From NCBI RefSeq assembly GCF_033473495.1, contig NC_088938.1:620001-684000 (forward strand): a DNA stretch of 64,000 bases. Direction: 5' to 3'. The notes under the pieces were generated by a model. The model was not told where the DNA came from, did no database searches, and saw only the letters and a program-made list of their open reading frames with translations. Origin of the DNA: Cercospora beticola. Lineage: Eukaryota; Ascomycota; Dothideomycetes; Mycosphaerellales; Mycosphaerellaceae. A program made the translations under genes and the position numbers. Position 1 is the stretch's first letter. Every line of letters begins with the position of its first letter. Below are positions 49,839 to 59,985 of this stretch, piece after piece.

Positions 49839-51143
49839 TCACTCGTCATCAATAAACCCGTCGTCTTCTGCGTCCATGGCGTCGTTGCTACCTTCGACAG
49901 CGTACTTCGTGCCAAGTGCTTCTTGCGCCTGTCGCATCATTTCCTGTATCCGATTGCTCATGCTCGTCATCGCCTTGTCCTGTTTCGCTTGTCGCCGAGC
50001 GAAGCGTTCTGCCTCGGGACTCACAAGAGTGATACCAACGGCGGAGGCAGGGCGACTTTGAGGTGAGCGGGTCAGAGCGGTCGAGGCGCGTCTGTTCTGT
50101 GCTTGGGTTGGTGTCGAGGCCTGCACTGGGGCCGCGTATGTCTGATAGTACGAAGTCGTTCTCCGGGACACAGGCGCAAGACTTCGTCGGCTTGAAGCGC
50201 GTGATGCAGACGGCTTCGCAGCTGCGAGATTGCTTCGCGGTATGCCATTGCCAGAGATCTTACGCTTCGGACTTGGTGGTCTGCCTTCTAGATCGGATGG
50301 AACGAGGACCCAGGTCTCTCGGTCCGTTTGTCGTCGCTTTACTGCAGGCCGACTTGGCGACCCATGATTGAAGTAGGGACTGTCTTGCTCGAAATCGCCC
50401 AAGAAGTCGGCTTCTGCGTCATGCCATGAGCCGGGAATGGGCGTGCCTACGGCTTCTTGTGTATGCTGCAGCAAGTCCGACCCCACAAGAGCCGAGTTCT
50501 GCATGTCATAGCCCTTGCCACCTCCAGCGTAGAAGCCACGGACTACCGTGCTCCCAAAAGTGAACGCCTTGCCAATGAAGTTAATCGCAAGGCTCGTCCA
50601 TGTCGTCTGTGAACGGTCGTCAGATGCAGGTCTCACACGAGCAACACCATTTCTCTCACGTGCGAGGGGTCCAGAGAGAGGTGCAGGACAGCCAGAGCGC
50701 ACAGCGAAATCCATGTCATCGTCTTCGCCTCGGAGTCGTCTTCGAAATTCATCCTCGGGTACTGTGAGCTGCTCAAGGCGTGAACTTGACTCGAGTCCAG
50801 GAGTATCGAAGCCGTCTGCTAGGCGGTATCGCTCGTTGACGAGGTCTGAGTTCTGGCTGTAGCCGCTGCCGAATATCCTGTCACCTGGAGACTGTGCCCA
50901 GGCTGGTGTCTCTGCCCAAGGTGTGCCTTGCGTGTGTTGTCCGTCTCGTGAATGCGCCGAGTCTGGTCGTTGTCTCTTGCGGACACTCGTGGAGAAATAG
51001 TTCTGCCCAGTCGCAGTAGCAGGGGTGGCTGCTGCAGAGACTGGCGACTTAGGTGGTTGGAAGTAATTGGTATGCACGCTATTGCGGGCAGACGTGCCGT
51101 AGTGCTGAGGCTTCGCGAGCGCTGCAGGCGGTGAGAGGTCCAT
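49839..51143 (-). CDS. Uncharacterised protein, 434 aa
   Basis: A single-exon frame, mostly disordered and rich in Ser, Arg and Pro. One short region is amphipathic or hydrophobic (residues about 178-205, TSLAINFIGKAFTFGSTV then VRGFYAGGGKGY). The C-terminal RFARRQAKQDKAMTSMSNRI and QEMMRQAQEALGTKYAVE region looks helical and coiled, and the end is acidic (DDGFIDDE). Several basic patches (RRQTDRE, PSPKRKI) suggest a nuclear protein. I do not recognise the family. The composition and single hydrophobic helix recall fungal nuclear-envelope proteins, a weak analogy only. Confidence 0.6.
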   Translation of the reverse strand: MDLSPPAALAKPQHYGTSARNSVHTNYFQPPKSPVSAAATPATATGQNYFSTSVRKRQRPDSAHSRDGQHTQGTPWAETPAWAQSPGDRIFGSGYSQNSDLVNERYRLADGFDTPGLESSSRLEQLTVPEDEFRRRLRGEDDDMDFAVRSGCPAPLSGPLARERNGVARVRPASDDRSQTTWTSLAINFIGKAFTFGSTVVRGFYAGGGKGYDMQNSALVGSDLLQHTQEAVGTPIPGSWHDAEADFLGDFEQDSPYFNHGSPSRPAVKRRQTDRETWVLVPSDLEGRPPSPKRKISGNGIPRSNLAAAKPSASRASSRRSLAPVSRRTTSYYQTYAAPVQASTPTQAQNRRASTALTRSPQSRPASAVGITLVSPEAERFARRQAKQDKAMTSMSNRIQEMMRQAQEALGTKYAVEGSNDAMDAEDDGFIDDE

Positions 51144-51571
51144 GGCCGCCGTTTCGGTTGGGCCGTTGTCGCGTGAACAAGCGGTGTCGATGGAGGAACG
51201 TGGGCTCAGTGTTGATGAAGGGCGCGGAGCTGCCGGCGGATGGCCATATCAAAGGCGCAGTACCATCGTTTGCACGCCGCTGCCACGTTGAGGTCGTGCG
51301 GTGTGTCGCCGTGTGCTGCGAGTGTTGTGCGGCTCGAAGGTTGTGTTTGGGCGATGTCAAATCGATGTCAAAGCGGAGACATCGGCCCTAGTTGCAGATG
51401 CCGTGCAGATCAAAACACGACTAGCATCACCCTTGCAAGCCAATTGGCTTGGCGCACGATATGGCCCCACTGGAAGAACTCCTTCCTCTTTGGTCTTGAC
51501 GCTACAGCAAAGCAATTGGTGCTGTCACATTGGCATTGAGTTGTGAAGTTGCTCATCTAATATGACTACGG
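51144..51571. other. Spacer between uncharacterised and 2EXR genes
   Basis: 428 bp with several GC-rich overlapping frames and no domain. Both neighbours are on the minus strand, so this is a promoter plus 3' UTR. Confidence 0.35.
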
Positions 51572-52639
51572 CTAAGTACTACGATTTCGAAGAGCGTCCA
51601 ATTTGACCGCTTCCCTACCCGTCCAACAAGGTACAGTGGCCGACGACTTTTTCACGTGTGGTCGAGGCAGATGAGTCCGTGGCTTCGTCATATCGAATAG
51701 ACCGCGCCAAATCCGCCATTTGATAGCGTTCACGCTGGCCATCTCAGGCAAAGTCAGGTCTCCTTCCATCACGACACAACGGTCCACGTCCGACAACATC
51801 ATCTCTGCATCATCAGTCCTGAAGTCATAGTGGACCACCAGTCTCCGGCTCAACCTCAATTGAAAGGACACGCGCAGTTCCGTGTAGTTCCGTAGCAATA
51901 GTAGATATGGCAGAATCTCTTCCCATGCAGTGTAGAAGCGCTCAAGGAAGACGTTATTGGTTTGAAAGCCCAGATGAACGTGGACTTTTCGCAGACTCCG
52001 GAGGATGTGCGGCTTGCTGAGCATCGTCCACAAACGCGTAGTAATCATATCCACGTGCGGCAGCCGCATTGCCAATGTGACATATTCTTGCGCTTTGTTG
52101 CGTAAAGCGACATGCTTGGCCGCCAGATCGCCGTAGAAAGGTGCTTCGATGATTCGTCTGCTCGCCATAGGCTGCATCGCAGGGGCCGAGTCCTGATATC
52201 GGTGGCTGCAAAGAACACTCAGGTCCTGTAATACCGGAACATGGAGATGGACTACGTTGAGCCACAGCGGAAGACCTCGAGTTTCGTTGTACAGGTGCCG
52301 GCATGTCATGCTCAGGGCGAAAATGCTCCGGTAATCATGTCGGCGTTTCCGGTCGACGCTCAAGGCAACATGCAATCCATCTGCGCGCTTGAAAACGTGA
52401 TCCCATATTATATTACGTATATCTCCTGGAAGATTGAGAAGCGTCGATGGCTGATCCATGCATGAGATTCGTACTCCATCGGTCTTCGCTTTCGAGTGAC
52501 GCGGTCTCCCTGAGCGTTGCTTCCCTGGAGGAAACTCCCGACACAACAGCGGTTCAGTCATTTTTGGCGATACGTTTGCAATCCTGGGAATCCTGATGGA
52601 TGGCGATATAGGTTGTGGACTGTCGATCATGGCAGACAT
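51572..52639 (-). CDS. 2EXR/F-box-like domain protein, 355 aa
   Basis: Single exon. After a polar N-terminus (about 65 residues) comes LLNLPGDIRNIIWDHVF and then FALSMTCRHLYNETRGL, the pattern of the 2EXR/F-box-like family that is greatly expanded in filamentous fungi. The remaining part is mixed helix and strand with no catalytic motif. These proteins are mostly uncharacterised and may act in ubiquitin ligase recruitment. An alternative start is the Met at MTEPLLC. The gene is isolated, with a long spacer on its 5' side. Confidence 0.7.
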   Translation of the reverse strand: MSAMIDSPQPISPSIRIPRIANVSPKMTEPLLCREFPPGKQRSGRPRHSKAKTDGVRISCMDQPSTLLNLPGDIRNIIWDHVFKRADGLHVALSVDRKRRHDYRSIFALSMTCRHLYNETRGLPLWLNVVHLHVPVLQDLSVLCSHRYQDSAPAMQPMASRRIIEAPFYGDLAAKHVALRNKAQEYVTLAMRLPHVDMITTRLWTMLSKPHILRSLRKVHVHLGFQTNNVFLERFYTAWEEILPYLLLLRNYTELRVSFQLRLSRRLVVHYDFRTDDAEMMLSDVDRCVVMEGDLTLPEMASVNAIKWRIWRGLFDMTKPRTHLPRPHVKKSSATVPCWTGREAVKLDALRNRST

Positions 52640-54493
52640 GATGCTCTCTTTTATCTGCTCAGCAGCTGAAGTGCAGCCCTACTGAGATGGTAATGGTGGC
52701 AATGGCTTGGTAGGAGCTGGGCCTGGACAGGGCGGAAAGACGTCTTGCATCTCTACTTTGTGCTTGGCACGGTTCTCTGGCGTGCCGAAATGTTTTGCTC
52801 AAGGGAGAAAGGTCTAATCGATGGATGCGTCTGGAAACGCCAGCCACGGCAAAGCGGCATGATATATGTCAAGATGTCAGCAGTGGAGCCTCTCAGTGAT
52901 CTGAGTTTCTGCGTCGTGACGCCGAGGGGTCGAAAGGTCGAAAGAGGAGCAACATGGTGCTGCATGCACACTGCAGCGCTGTTTCTGAAGGTTCGCTCTC
53001 CGCTCCACTCGCTCACCAAGTCTTTGAAGTGTTAACCAGAAGCTCAAGTCATTAGGTTGCGCCATTTGATCAAGTTCGGTAGAGGGGCAGCGGGAACTCT
53101 CGTGAACGCAATAGTCAATGGGCGTTCGCAGAAAGGTCTTTACGCCGCAACCTAATCTCAGACGTACCATGGTCGGCTGCACATCACTGCTCTATCAGGC
53201 ATTTGTGACGCCTCCAATCGCCAAGGCTTTCAGCTGTCAAGCTACTGCGCCAGCAGCATTACATCTTCTGAAACAGCTCGCGCGGTTGTGATCAAGACAT
53301 GTGTTGAATTGTTTGCGCAATCTTCGAGTTATATTGGGCGCAATATGCAGGGTGAGCGTTTGAGTCCGGCGGCTGTGTTAGAACATCTCCTGCAATAAGA
53401 CCGGAGACTCGCAATGCCGCGACAAATACCCTTGCTAGCTGTGGTTGATGAAGCTCTCTCAAAGTCAGTTCTTGCCGGTGCAAGCAGGAATTAGGAGAAG
53501 AGCTAACAACAAGGCAGAACTCCGCCTCGTCCTTGGAACGAGAATGTGTCTCTCGTGAGTGTCATGCTGTGCGTAAGAGGGCGCTTCGGAAGTCCCTTGC
53601 GATCAGGTCTCCAGCAAAGGAAGCTCTTGCAGCGCGCGCTAGTTCTGTGTCCTGCTTGGTCGCCTGCAAGGCTCGTTCATTGTCACTTGGTACCTTTGTT
53701 GCATGCAGGCCCAGTCAAGACATGAGCTTTTGTCGCATCTTCGTCAGATGGATTAAGTAGGACCCGGCTGTTGACAAAGACAAGTGCAGAGAGTCGCAGA
53801 CTAGCCGTTGCAATGGCATTTGGGATGGGCATGTTACATTCAGCGTTCTGCGCGCATCTGATAGTCTTACCTGAGCCTCAAGTAAGAGTCTCACACGAAA
53901 CGTCCTTTGGTGACAAGTGCATTGGTATTGTCCTCTGCCGCATTCCCTCTCTTCAAAGCTTCGGCTCGTGAAATGTTGCTTGCTTTCAACTTCGGTGCCA
54001 TCCAGAAGCTGCAAGTTCCAGCACAGTGCAGGCGGAACACATGGACCATAGTACACGCGACTTCCGCTGCGCGATCCAGAGTGGTTCACATGTTCAGGTT
54101 TCCGTGTACATCCAGCTATGCTTGAATGTTTGCAAGCTGGCCTCTTGATCGTATCACACAGAGCTGTGGAGGCAATGTCTGCGAAGATAGGTCGTCAATT
54201 GAGGGTGTCTCTTGCCTCGCTTGAAGATGGTTGAATGTTCAGGAGCAGAGGGCCGACGAGACGAAGCCGCAGTTCGGCGACCGCGTCTTGGCAGACGTAG
54301 AGTTTATCTCCGATGTCGTCGGAGTAGAGCATCCTAAGCTCGTGAAACGTTCACGGTCCTGTGCAAGTCGCGCACTGCCTGTCGCGTCCGATCTGCCATT
54401 GCGACATATAAAAGCACTGGCGACTCCTCTTCCACAATCTGCCAATTCTCCACACCAACGACAGGTTTAACCAACAAGGCCGGGTGAATAGAC
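52640..54493. other. Gene-poor 1.85-kb spacer
   Basis: Promoters of divergent genes and at least 1 kb of unexplained sequence. The longest frames (53715-54089 -, 52745-53035 +) have no domain. No transposon remnant recognised. A TATA box near the + gene is listed separately. Confidence 0.4.
54407..54412 (+). promoter_or_regulatory. TATA box of FAHD1-like gene
   Basis: TATAAA lies 82 bases before the ATG at 54494, in a CT-rich promoter. Confidence 0.5.
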
Positions 54494-55495
54494 ATGTCTC
54501 CGCCGCTCGCACGAAAGCTCGCGGCTAGTCAACTGCCGAAATGTACTTCAGCAGCTTACAGAGCTCCAGTGCGCGCTGCTGGCCGGCGGACATATTGCGC
54601 AACGGGCTTGGTGGCCGAAAGTAGGCCAAGTAGAAATACGTTACAGGCTTCGCGAAGAACTATACCAGGCATTGAGTTTTTCACCACATCAGCTCAGAGA
54701 CGATCATTCGCAAGCACATCATCCAAGATGACGAGCTTACAAGAGATCAAGAAGAACTGCCGCAAGGTGAGGCTTCAATCACCTCTCAACGAAGACTTCA
54801 ATCGCTGACCGTCTCTCCCAAACCAGGTTGTCTGCATTGGACGCAACTACGCCGACCACGTAACAGAACTCAACAACCAACGGCCCAAACAACCCTTCTT
54901 CTTCCTCAAGCCCCCCTCATCGATCCTCCTCCCCGACGAAGGCCCCATCCTCCGCCCCAAGGGCGTAACCCTCCACTTCGAAATCGAGCTCGGAATCGTC
55001 ATCGGCAAAACTGTCAAAGACCTCTCCGAAAATGATGAAGCGGGCTGGAAAGATGCCATTGGATCCTACATCACAGGCATCGACATGACAGGTCGAAACG
55101 TGCAAGAAGAGGCGAAGAAACGCGGCCTTCCCTGGTCAATTGCCAAAGGCTTCGATACCTTTTTGCCAATTGCAGGGCCTGTGCGGAAAGAGGATATCAA
55201 GGATCCGCATAATGTGGAATTGTACTTGAAGGTTAATGGGGAGACGAAACAGAATGATAATACCGAGTTGATGTTGTTCAGGATTGGGAGGCAGCTGGCG
55301 GATATTAGTAAGGTGATGACGTTGGAGGAGGGAGATATTGTGCTCACGGGGACGCCGAAGGGTGTGGGGCCTGTGGTTACGGGGGATGTGATGGAGGCGG
55401 GGTTGATTGTTGATGGGAAGGAGGTGGAGCAGGCGAAGATTCGAGTGGAGGTGAGGGATCGTGAGTCAGAGTATGAGTTTACGCCGACGTATTAG
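54494..55495 (+). CDS. Fumarylacetoacetate hydrolase-family protein (FAHD1-like), 313 aa
   Basis: Exons 54494-54766 and 54827-55495 flank a 60-bp GTGAGG intron in phase 0. Exon 1 encodes about 78 residues that are Arg/Ser/Ala-rich and nearly free of acids, like a mitochondrial presequence, followed by a second Met at 54728 (MTSLQEIKK). From there the protein matches FAHD1: VVCIGRNYADHV, FFLKPPSSI, the metal-site segment LHFEIELGIVIGK, GYDMTGRN-like GIDMTGRNVQ, and the end EGDIVLTGTPKGVGPV. FAHD1 decarboxylates oxaloacetate and cleaves acylpyruvates in mitochondria. Starting from either Met could give a mitochondrial and a cytosolic form. Dense promoter TATA upstream fits expression from the first Met. 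Confidence 0.88.
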
Positions 55496-55595
55496 ATGGA
55501 GGGCATACAGCAGCCCTGAAATTCGAGACAATTTTGAGACGCTTGAAGGGAAGTGAGCAGATGAGCTGGGCAAGGACTTCATTGTGCAAGAAGAT

Positions 55596-57153
55596 CTATG
55601 GGACTTCCTCGTCATCGTCACCTCCGAAGCCGAAAGAGAAACCGCTTTCTTCGCCGTCGGCCTCCTTTGCACCTTTGGTAAGCTCCTCCCAGCCCTTGCC
55701 AATTTTGCTGAGTCGCTCCATCTCTTTCAATCCTTCCTCAAGCAGTTGCGGATCGTGCTCTCGCAGCCGGTCCACGAACAATGTATATGGATCCTCCACC
55801 TCGTCGCTGAAACCGCTGATATTGCACTTGGGCCCATTCAAAAAGTGTAGCACAGCTCCAAGTCTGCTTCTCGGTACTAAGTTCTGTGTAATGGCAATGC
55901 TCGCTTCGAGGTTGAGGACGAGGTGATACCAGCCAGACGGCACATAGAGCACCTCTCCTTCTCCGCAGATGCCTTCTTTGCAGCCGGGTGTCCTGCGTGC
56001 TTCGGCGTGGAATCCGAGAAGCCATTCCGCAATGCTGAGGGGAGATGTGACTTCACTCTGATCCTCGCTGACGAAGACGCCCGGAGGTGGAGGTATGGAA
56101 GGGGATGACGGGAACATGATCCAGTACTTGGAGCCTTTTAGTACAGCATTCCATGCACTCGTGGCATTGGGGTCTTTGTGGAAAGTGCTTCCGCTCCTGT
56201 CTGGCCCGACTATGAGCCATCGATGGTCAGGTCTTTGCTCGCCAAGCAGATGGAACAGGTCAGGTCCAAAACAGGCTGGCTCCCAGTAATCCGCATCTGG
56301 TGATGGCTCGCTCGTGACTTTAATCTGCATCTTCTCTGCAAATGCGCGATCGAAAAGGTATAGAGGCGATTCGTCCCGACTGTCGTTCATGTACTCAACA
56401 TATGTCTTCAGAGGCCAGTCCACAGCTTCGGCTCGGAAGGGCACATCGGCGTACTTCTCGACAAGTCTGTCTGTCGACCAGGTCTTGTAGACGGGCCACT
56501 GCTTGACCGGCCATGTCAGAATGAATGGCCGATCATACCACTTCTCTGCAAACTCTTCGTGAGATAGATCGGAGAGTCGCGATATTTTATTTTGCTTGGG
56601 AATGTTCTTAGCGTAGGGATGCAGTGGGACATTGGCACAAAAGAACGGGCGATGAAGAACGTCGGAAAAGAGATGCGAGCAATCAACTTTCGGTTCCCTG
56701 CTTGCATCCTGTGACAGGTATGTCGACCTCCACGTGCCTTTCCAAGAAAAAATCTTGGGCGCTGACCTACCGATGCTGCTCAGCATGCGCTGAGTCTACG
56801 GGTGACTCTACAACTTACTCCACAAATAGCGATCGCCACAACTCTTCATTCCTGGTGAAGGCGTGCAATGCTCTACATGTGCCACCAAGACGAAGGAGAT
56901 CCTGGGGCAGCAGGATCTCAAGCAATGCTGCGATCAATTCATCTGGCAGCCGTGCAAAATGCCCCGCCGACTGTTTCAAGTTGACGCTGGAAGTGAGTGC
57001 GTTGCCGCTTGGCCGCACGCCGAGTGGATGTCGTCGGACAAAAGTAGCATCCTCACTATCGCCGTCGTGCTGCTTTCTTTTCTTGACCGGTGGCTGCGAT
57101 GAGTCAAAGGCCGGACTGTGGTAGCCGCTGTCGAGTTGCTGCGATACGGCCAT
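55596..57153 (-). CDS. F-box plus JmjC domain protein, 501 aa
   Basis: Exons 56819-57153 and 55596-56766 flank a 52-bp GTAAGT intron whose first AG keeps frame. A basic stretch (KKRKQHDGD) leads to an F-box (ARLPDELIAALLEILLPQDL to about 112). The JmjC domain follows, with the Fe(II) ligands His308 and Asp310 (FHKDPN) and the distal His393 (GWYHLV), plus the Lys of KGSKYW for 2-oxoglutarate. It is of the JMJD6-like cupin class, so lysyl or arginyl hydroxylation or demethylation is possible. In yeasts and animals the F-box and this cupin are usually separate proteins. The fusion suggests an SCF link. Convergent with the FAHD1 gene, stops 100 bp apart. Confidence 0.88.
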
Positions 57154-57564
57154 TCCGATTGGCTTCGTGGGGAAAGGCAGGCTCAGTAGTGTGGGAGGCG
57201 ATGCGTGCAGTCAGAGGGCGGAGCGTAGCCTGAGCGACCAAATTTCTGCCGGAATAATAAAGTTTTGAAAAGTGGCGGCGGCAGTCGGCAAGAACCGCTG
57301 TGCGCTCATCATTTTTGATACTTGAAAGCCCTCCGCTGCGAATTTGTCTCTTGCCAATTCCAAACCACACCAACACCACAAAGCACATACCCACACAACT
57401 AGAACCAGACGACTGTCCCTACCGACAGTCAGGTATCTAGTTTTCACAGCACACCCTCAGCGACACCGCGCCGGCATCCACGAGGATCCCCGCGCCCACC
57501 CACTCACCGAACTTTTTCAGCTCACTTGCCCAGCGCAGTGAGCTTTCGTTCCTGATCCATAATC
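57154..57564. other. Divergent promoter, JmjC / eIF4A
   Basis: 411 bp. The part near eIF4A is C- and A-rich, as in highly expressed fungal genes. No gene. Confidence 0.45.
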
Positions 57565-59034
57565 ATGGCTGACAAGGGACTTGAGGATATCGATGCTGGT
57601 AAGTCACACAAGGCGCGCGCGCGACTGGCGCATATCACCTGGCGGGCGGCGGCAGACGGTCAGAAAAATTTCGAGGCGGCGGGGGGGCAGCTTGTGCGGG
57701 CGGGCGACAGGACAATCGCATGATACACTTCCACAAAGAAACCCACCATAACAGTTGACGCGCTATAGGTCAGATCGAGTCCAACTATGACGAGACCACC
57801 GACAGCTTCGATGCTATGAACCTCAAGAGCGAGCTCCTCCGTGGAGTCTACGCTTACGGTTTCGAGCGCCCTTCTGCTATCCAGCAGCGCGCTATCATGC
57901 CGGTCATCAAGGGTGTGTATCTACTGACGATCCCTCGAGCGCGAAACTCGACTGACTCGATGCAGGTAACGACGTTATCGCTCAAGCCCAGTCCGGTACC
58001 GGAAAGACTGCCACTTTCTCCATCTCCGTTCTCCAGAAGATCGACCCCAACATCAAGGCATGCCAGGCTTTGATCCTCGCCCCAACCCGTGAGTTGGCTC
58101 AGCAGATCCAGAAGGTCGTGGTCGCCATCGGCGATTTCATGAACATCGAGTGCCACGCTTGCATCGGTGGTACCTCCGTAAGAGATGACATGAAGGCACT
58201 CCAGGACGGCCCACAGGTCGTGGTCGGAACTCCAGGCCGTGTTCACGACATGATCCAGCGCCGTGTCCTGCGCACCGACAGCATGAAGATGTTCGTGCTC
58301 GACGAGGCCGACGAGATGTTGTCTCGCGGTTTCACCGAGCAGATTTACGACATCTTCCAGCTCCTCCCACAGTCCACCCAGGTCGTCCTCCTGTCCGCTA
58401 CCATGCCACAGGACGTTCTTGAGGTCACCACCAAGTTCATGCGCGACCCAGTCCGTATCCTCGTCAAGAAGGACGAACTTACTCTCGAAGGTATCAAGCA
58501 GTTCTACATCGCCGTCGAGAAGGAGGACTGGAAGCTCGACACCCTCTCCGATCTCTACGAGACTGTCACCATCACCCAGGCCGTCATCTTCTGCAACACC
58601 CGTAGAAAGGTCGACTGGCTCACCGACAAGCTCACTGCCCGTGACTTCACCGTCTCTGCCATGCACGGAGACATGGACCAGACCCAGCGTGACGTGATCA
58701 TGAAGGAGTTCCGCTCTGGTTCTTCTCGTGTCCTGATCGCCACCGACTTGCTCGCTCGTGGTATCGATGTGCAGCAGGTCTCCCTGGTCATCAACTACGA
58801 CTTGCCAGCCAACCGCGAGAACTACATCCACCGTATCGGCCGTGGTGGTCGTTTCGGTCGTAAGGGTGTTGCCATCAACTTCGTCACTGCCGACGATGTG
58901 CGCATGATGCGTGAAATCGAGCAGTTCTACAGCACTCAAATCGAGGAGATGCCAATGAACGTGGCCGGTATGTTTTGATTCCACGCATTTTGCTACTGGA
59001 CTGGTCGCTGACAATACTCGCAGATCTCATTTAA
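57565..59034 (+). CDS. TIF1: Translation initiation factor eIF4A, DEAD-box helicase, 396 aa
   Basis: Four exons: 57565-57598, 57769-57912, 57966-58967 and 59024-59034. Introns are 170, 53 and 56 bp, all GT-AG and in phase. The last coding exon is 11 bases (ending DLI and stop), a microexon fixed by the conserved end of eIF4A. Motifs are AQSGTGKT (67-74), PTRELA, GTPGRV, DEAD at 172-175, SAT, ARGIDV and HRIGRGGR. It unwinds mRNA leaders in the eIF4F complex. The 170-bp first intron near the start is typical of highly expressed fungal genes. Third positions are strongly C-biased compared with neighbours, which creates a long antisense frame. Confidence 0.97.
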
Positions 59035-59522
59035 GTGCAACACCAATATCTCACACACCCACGCCTTTGACGTTCGACTGAGTCCTGACCAAGCTGGTCT
59101 TCGGACCCTCATTTGTCGAGCCGCGGAGGCACCCACTACACACACGATACCTGGACAGCATCCGCCGCTTGTGCGCAGACAGGGCGCCCTTATCACGATT
59201 GCTCACTGAAAGCGCTAATGGCGAGGGATGAAGAAATGCATCATGGTCATCGGGAAGGAGTTTGCGATGATGCTTTGCGGTCAAAATTACTTGCGCGAAT
59301 GTTTCTTAGAACGGATCACGGTGTACTGCTTACGTTGAAGCTGTTTCTGCTCAGGCTGAATTGCGATCTCGTGCGTAGGATAGAGCTGCGTATGAACAGC
59401 AAAAAAAGTACATCTCCTTGGCGCCTTCCTCTTTGATGCGCGTTGTGGTCGTTCCTTCCTTTTCAATGCACGTTCAGTTCTTGGCACTCTTCCGACTTCA
59501 CTTCTCCAGCCACCGACATTTC

Positions 59523-59624
59523 CGACAATACGAAACGACAATCCAATGCCGACAATACACAACAAGAATACAGGACGAGAATAGAACGCGACAATACACA
59601 CTGACAATGGCAACTCGACAATAC
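59523..59624. repeat. Degenerate 13-bp tandem repeat
   Basis: About eight units with spacing near 13 bp (12-15). The best copies are CGACAATAC at 59523, 59550, 59589 and 59616. Weaker ones are CGACAATCC at 59536, CGAGAATAG at about 59576 and TGACAATGG at about 59601. Probably a minisatellite in a leader or promoter. Confidence 0.6.
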
Positions 59625-59846
59625 AGCAGCTTCTGCCATCAAATATAAAACTCCTTCATGGTTCGACGCCTTCACACTTTCGAACCACATTCGACTGACG
59701 CACTGCACCAGAAGTTCGACTCCTCACGAAACAACAGCACACCTCACGAACCCACCGAACTCATCACGATCACACACACTGCACGACGGAGCCGGTCTCC
59801 TTACGCACACGATCACCGCACACAGCACACACGTACACAAGTCCTT

Positions 59847-59981
59847 CGACGTTACCAGTCCTTCCACGCACTTCCTGTTCTAGAAGACTTTCGAGGTCGG
59901 CAGTTCATCCACCCACTTTCCGTTCTTCAAGACTTTCGACGCTACCAGTTCTTGCACGCACTACCCGTTCTCCAAGACCTT
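59847..59981 (+). repeat. Three 45-bp tandem units abutting a start codon
   Basis: Units at 59847-59891, 59892-59936 and 59937-59981 end just four bases before the ATG at 59986. Read in the frame of 59658-60014, each encodes 15 residues (RRYQSFHALPVLEDF and two variants), so the unit keeps frame. That frame overlaps the start of the real gene out of phase, so it may be an upstream ORF. Confidence 0.7.
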
Positions 59982-59985
59982 CACA

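Larger units (their letters stand above)
59035..59985. other. Repeat-rich leader and promoter of coiled-coil gene
   Basis: 951 bp between eIF4A and the next ATG. It contains a 13-bp degenerate tandem run and a threefold 45-bp repeat, both listed separately. Purine-poor, C/A-rich sequence between 59690 and 59985 could be transcribed leader. Confidence 0.5.

Noticed and set aside
57854..59014. 386-codon minus-strand frame across eIF4A
   Set aside because: It is antisense to a certain DEAD-box gene; the third-position C bias of eIF4A creates it.
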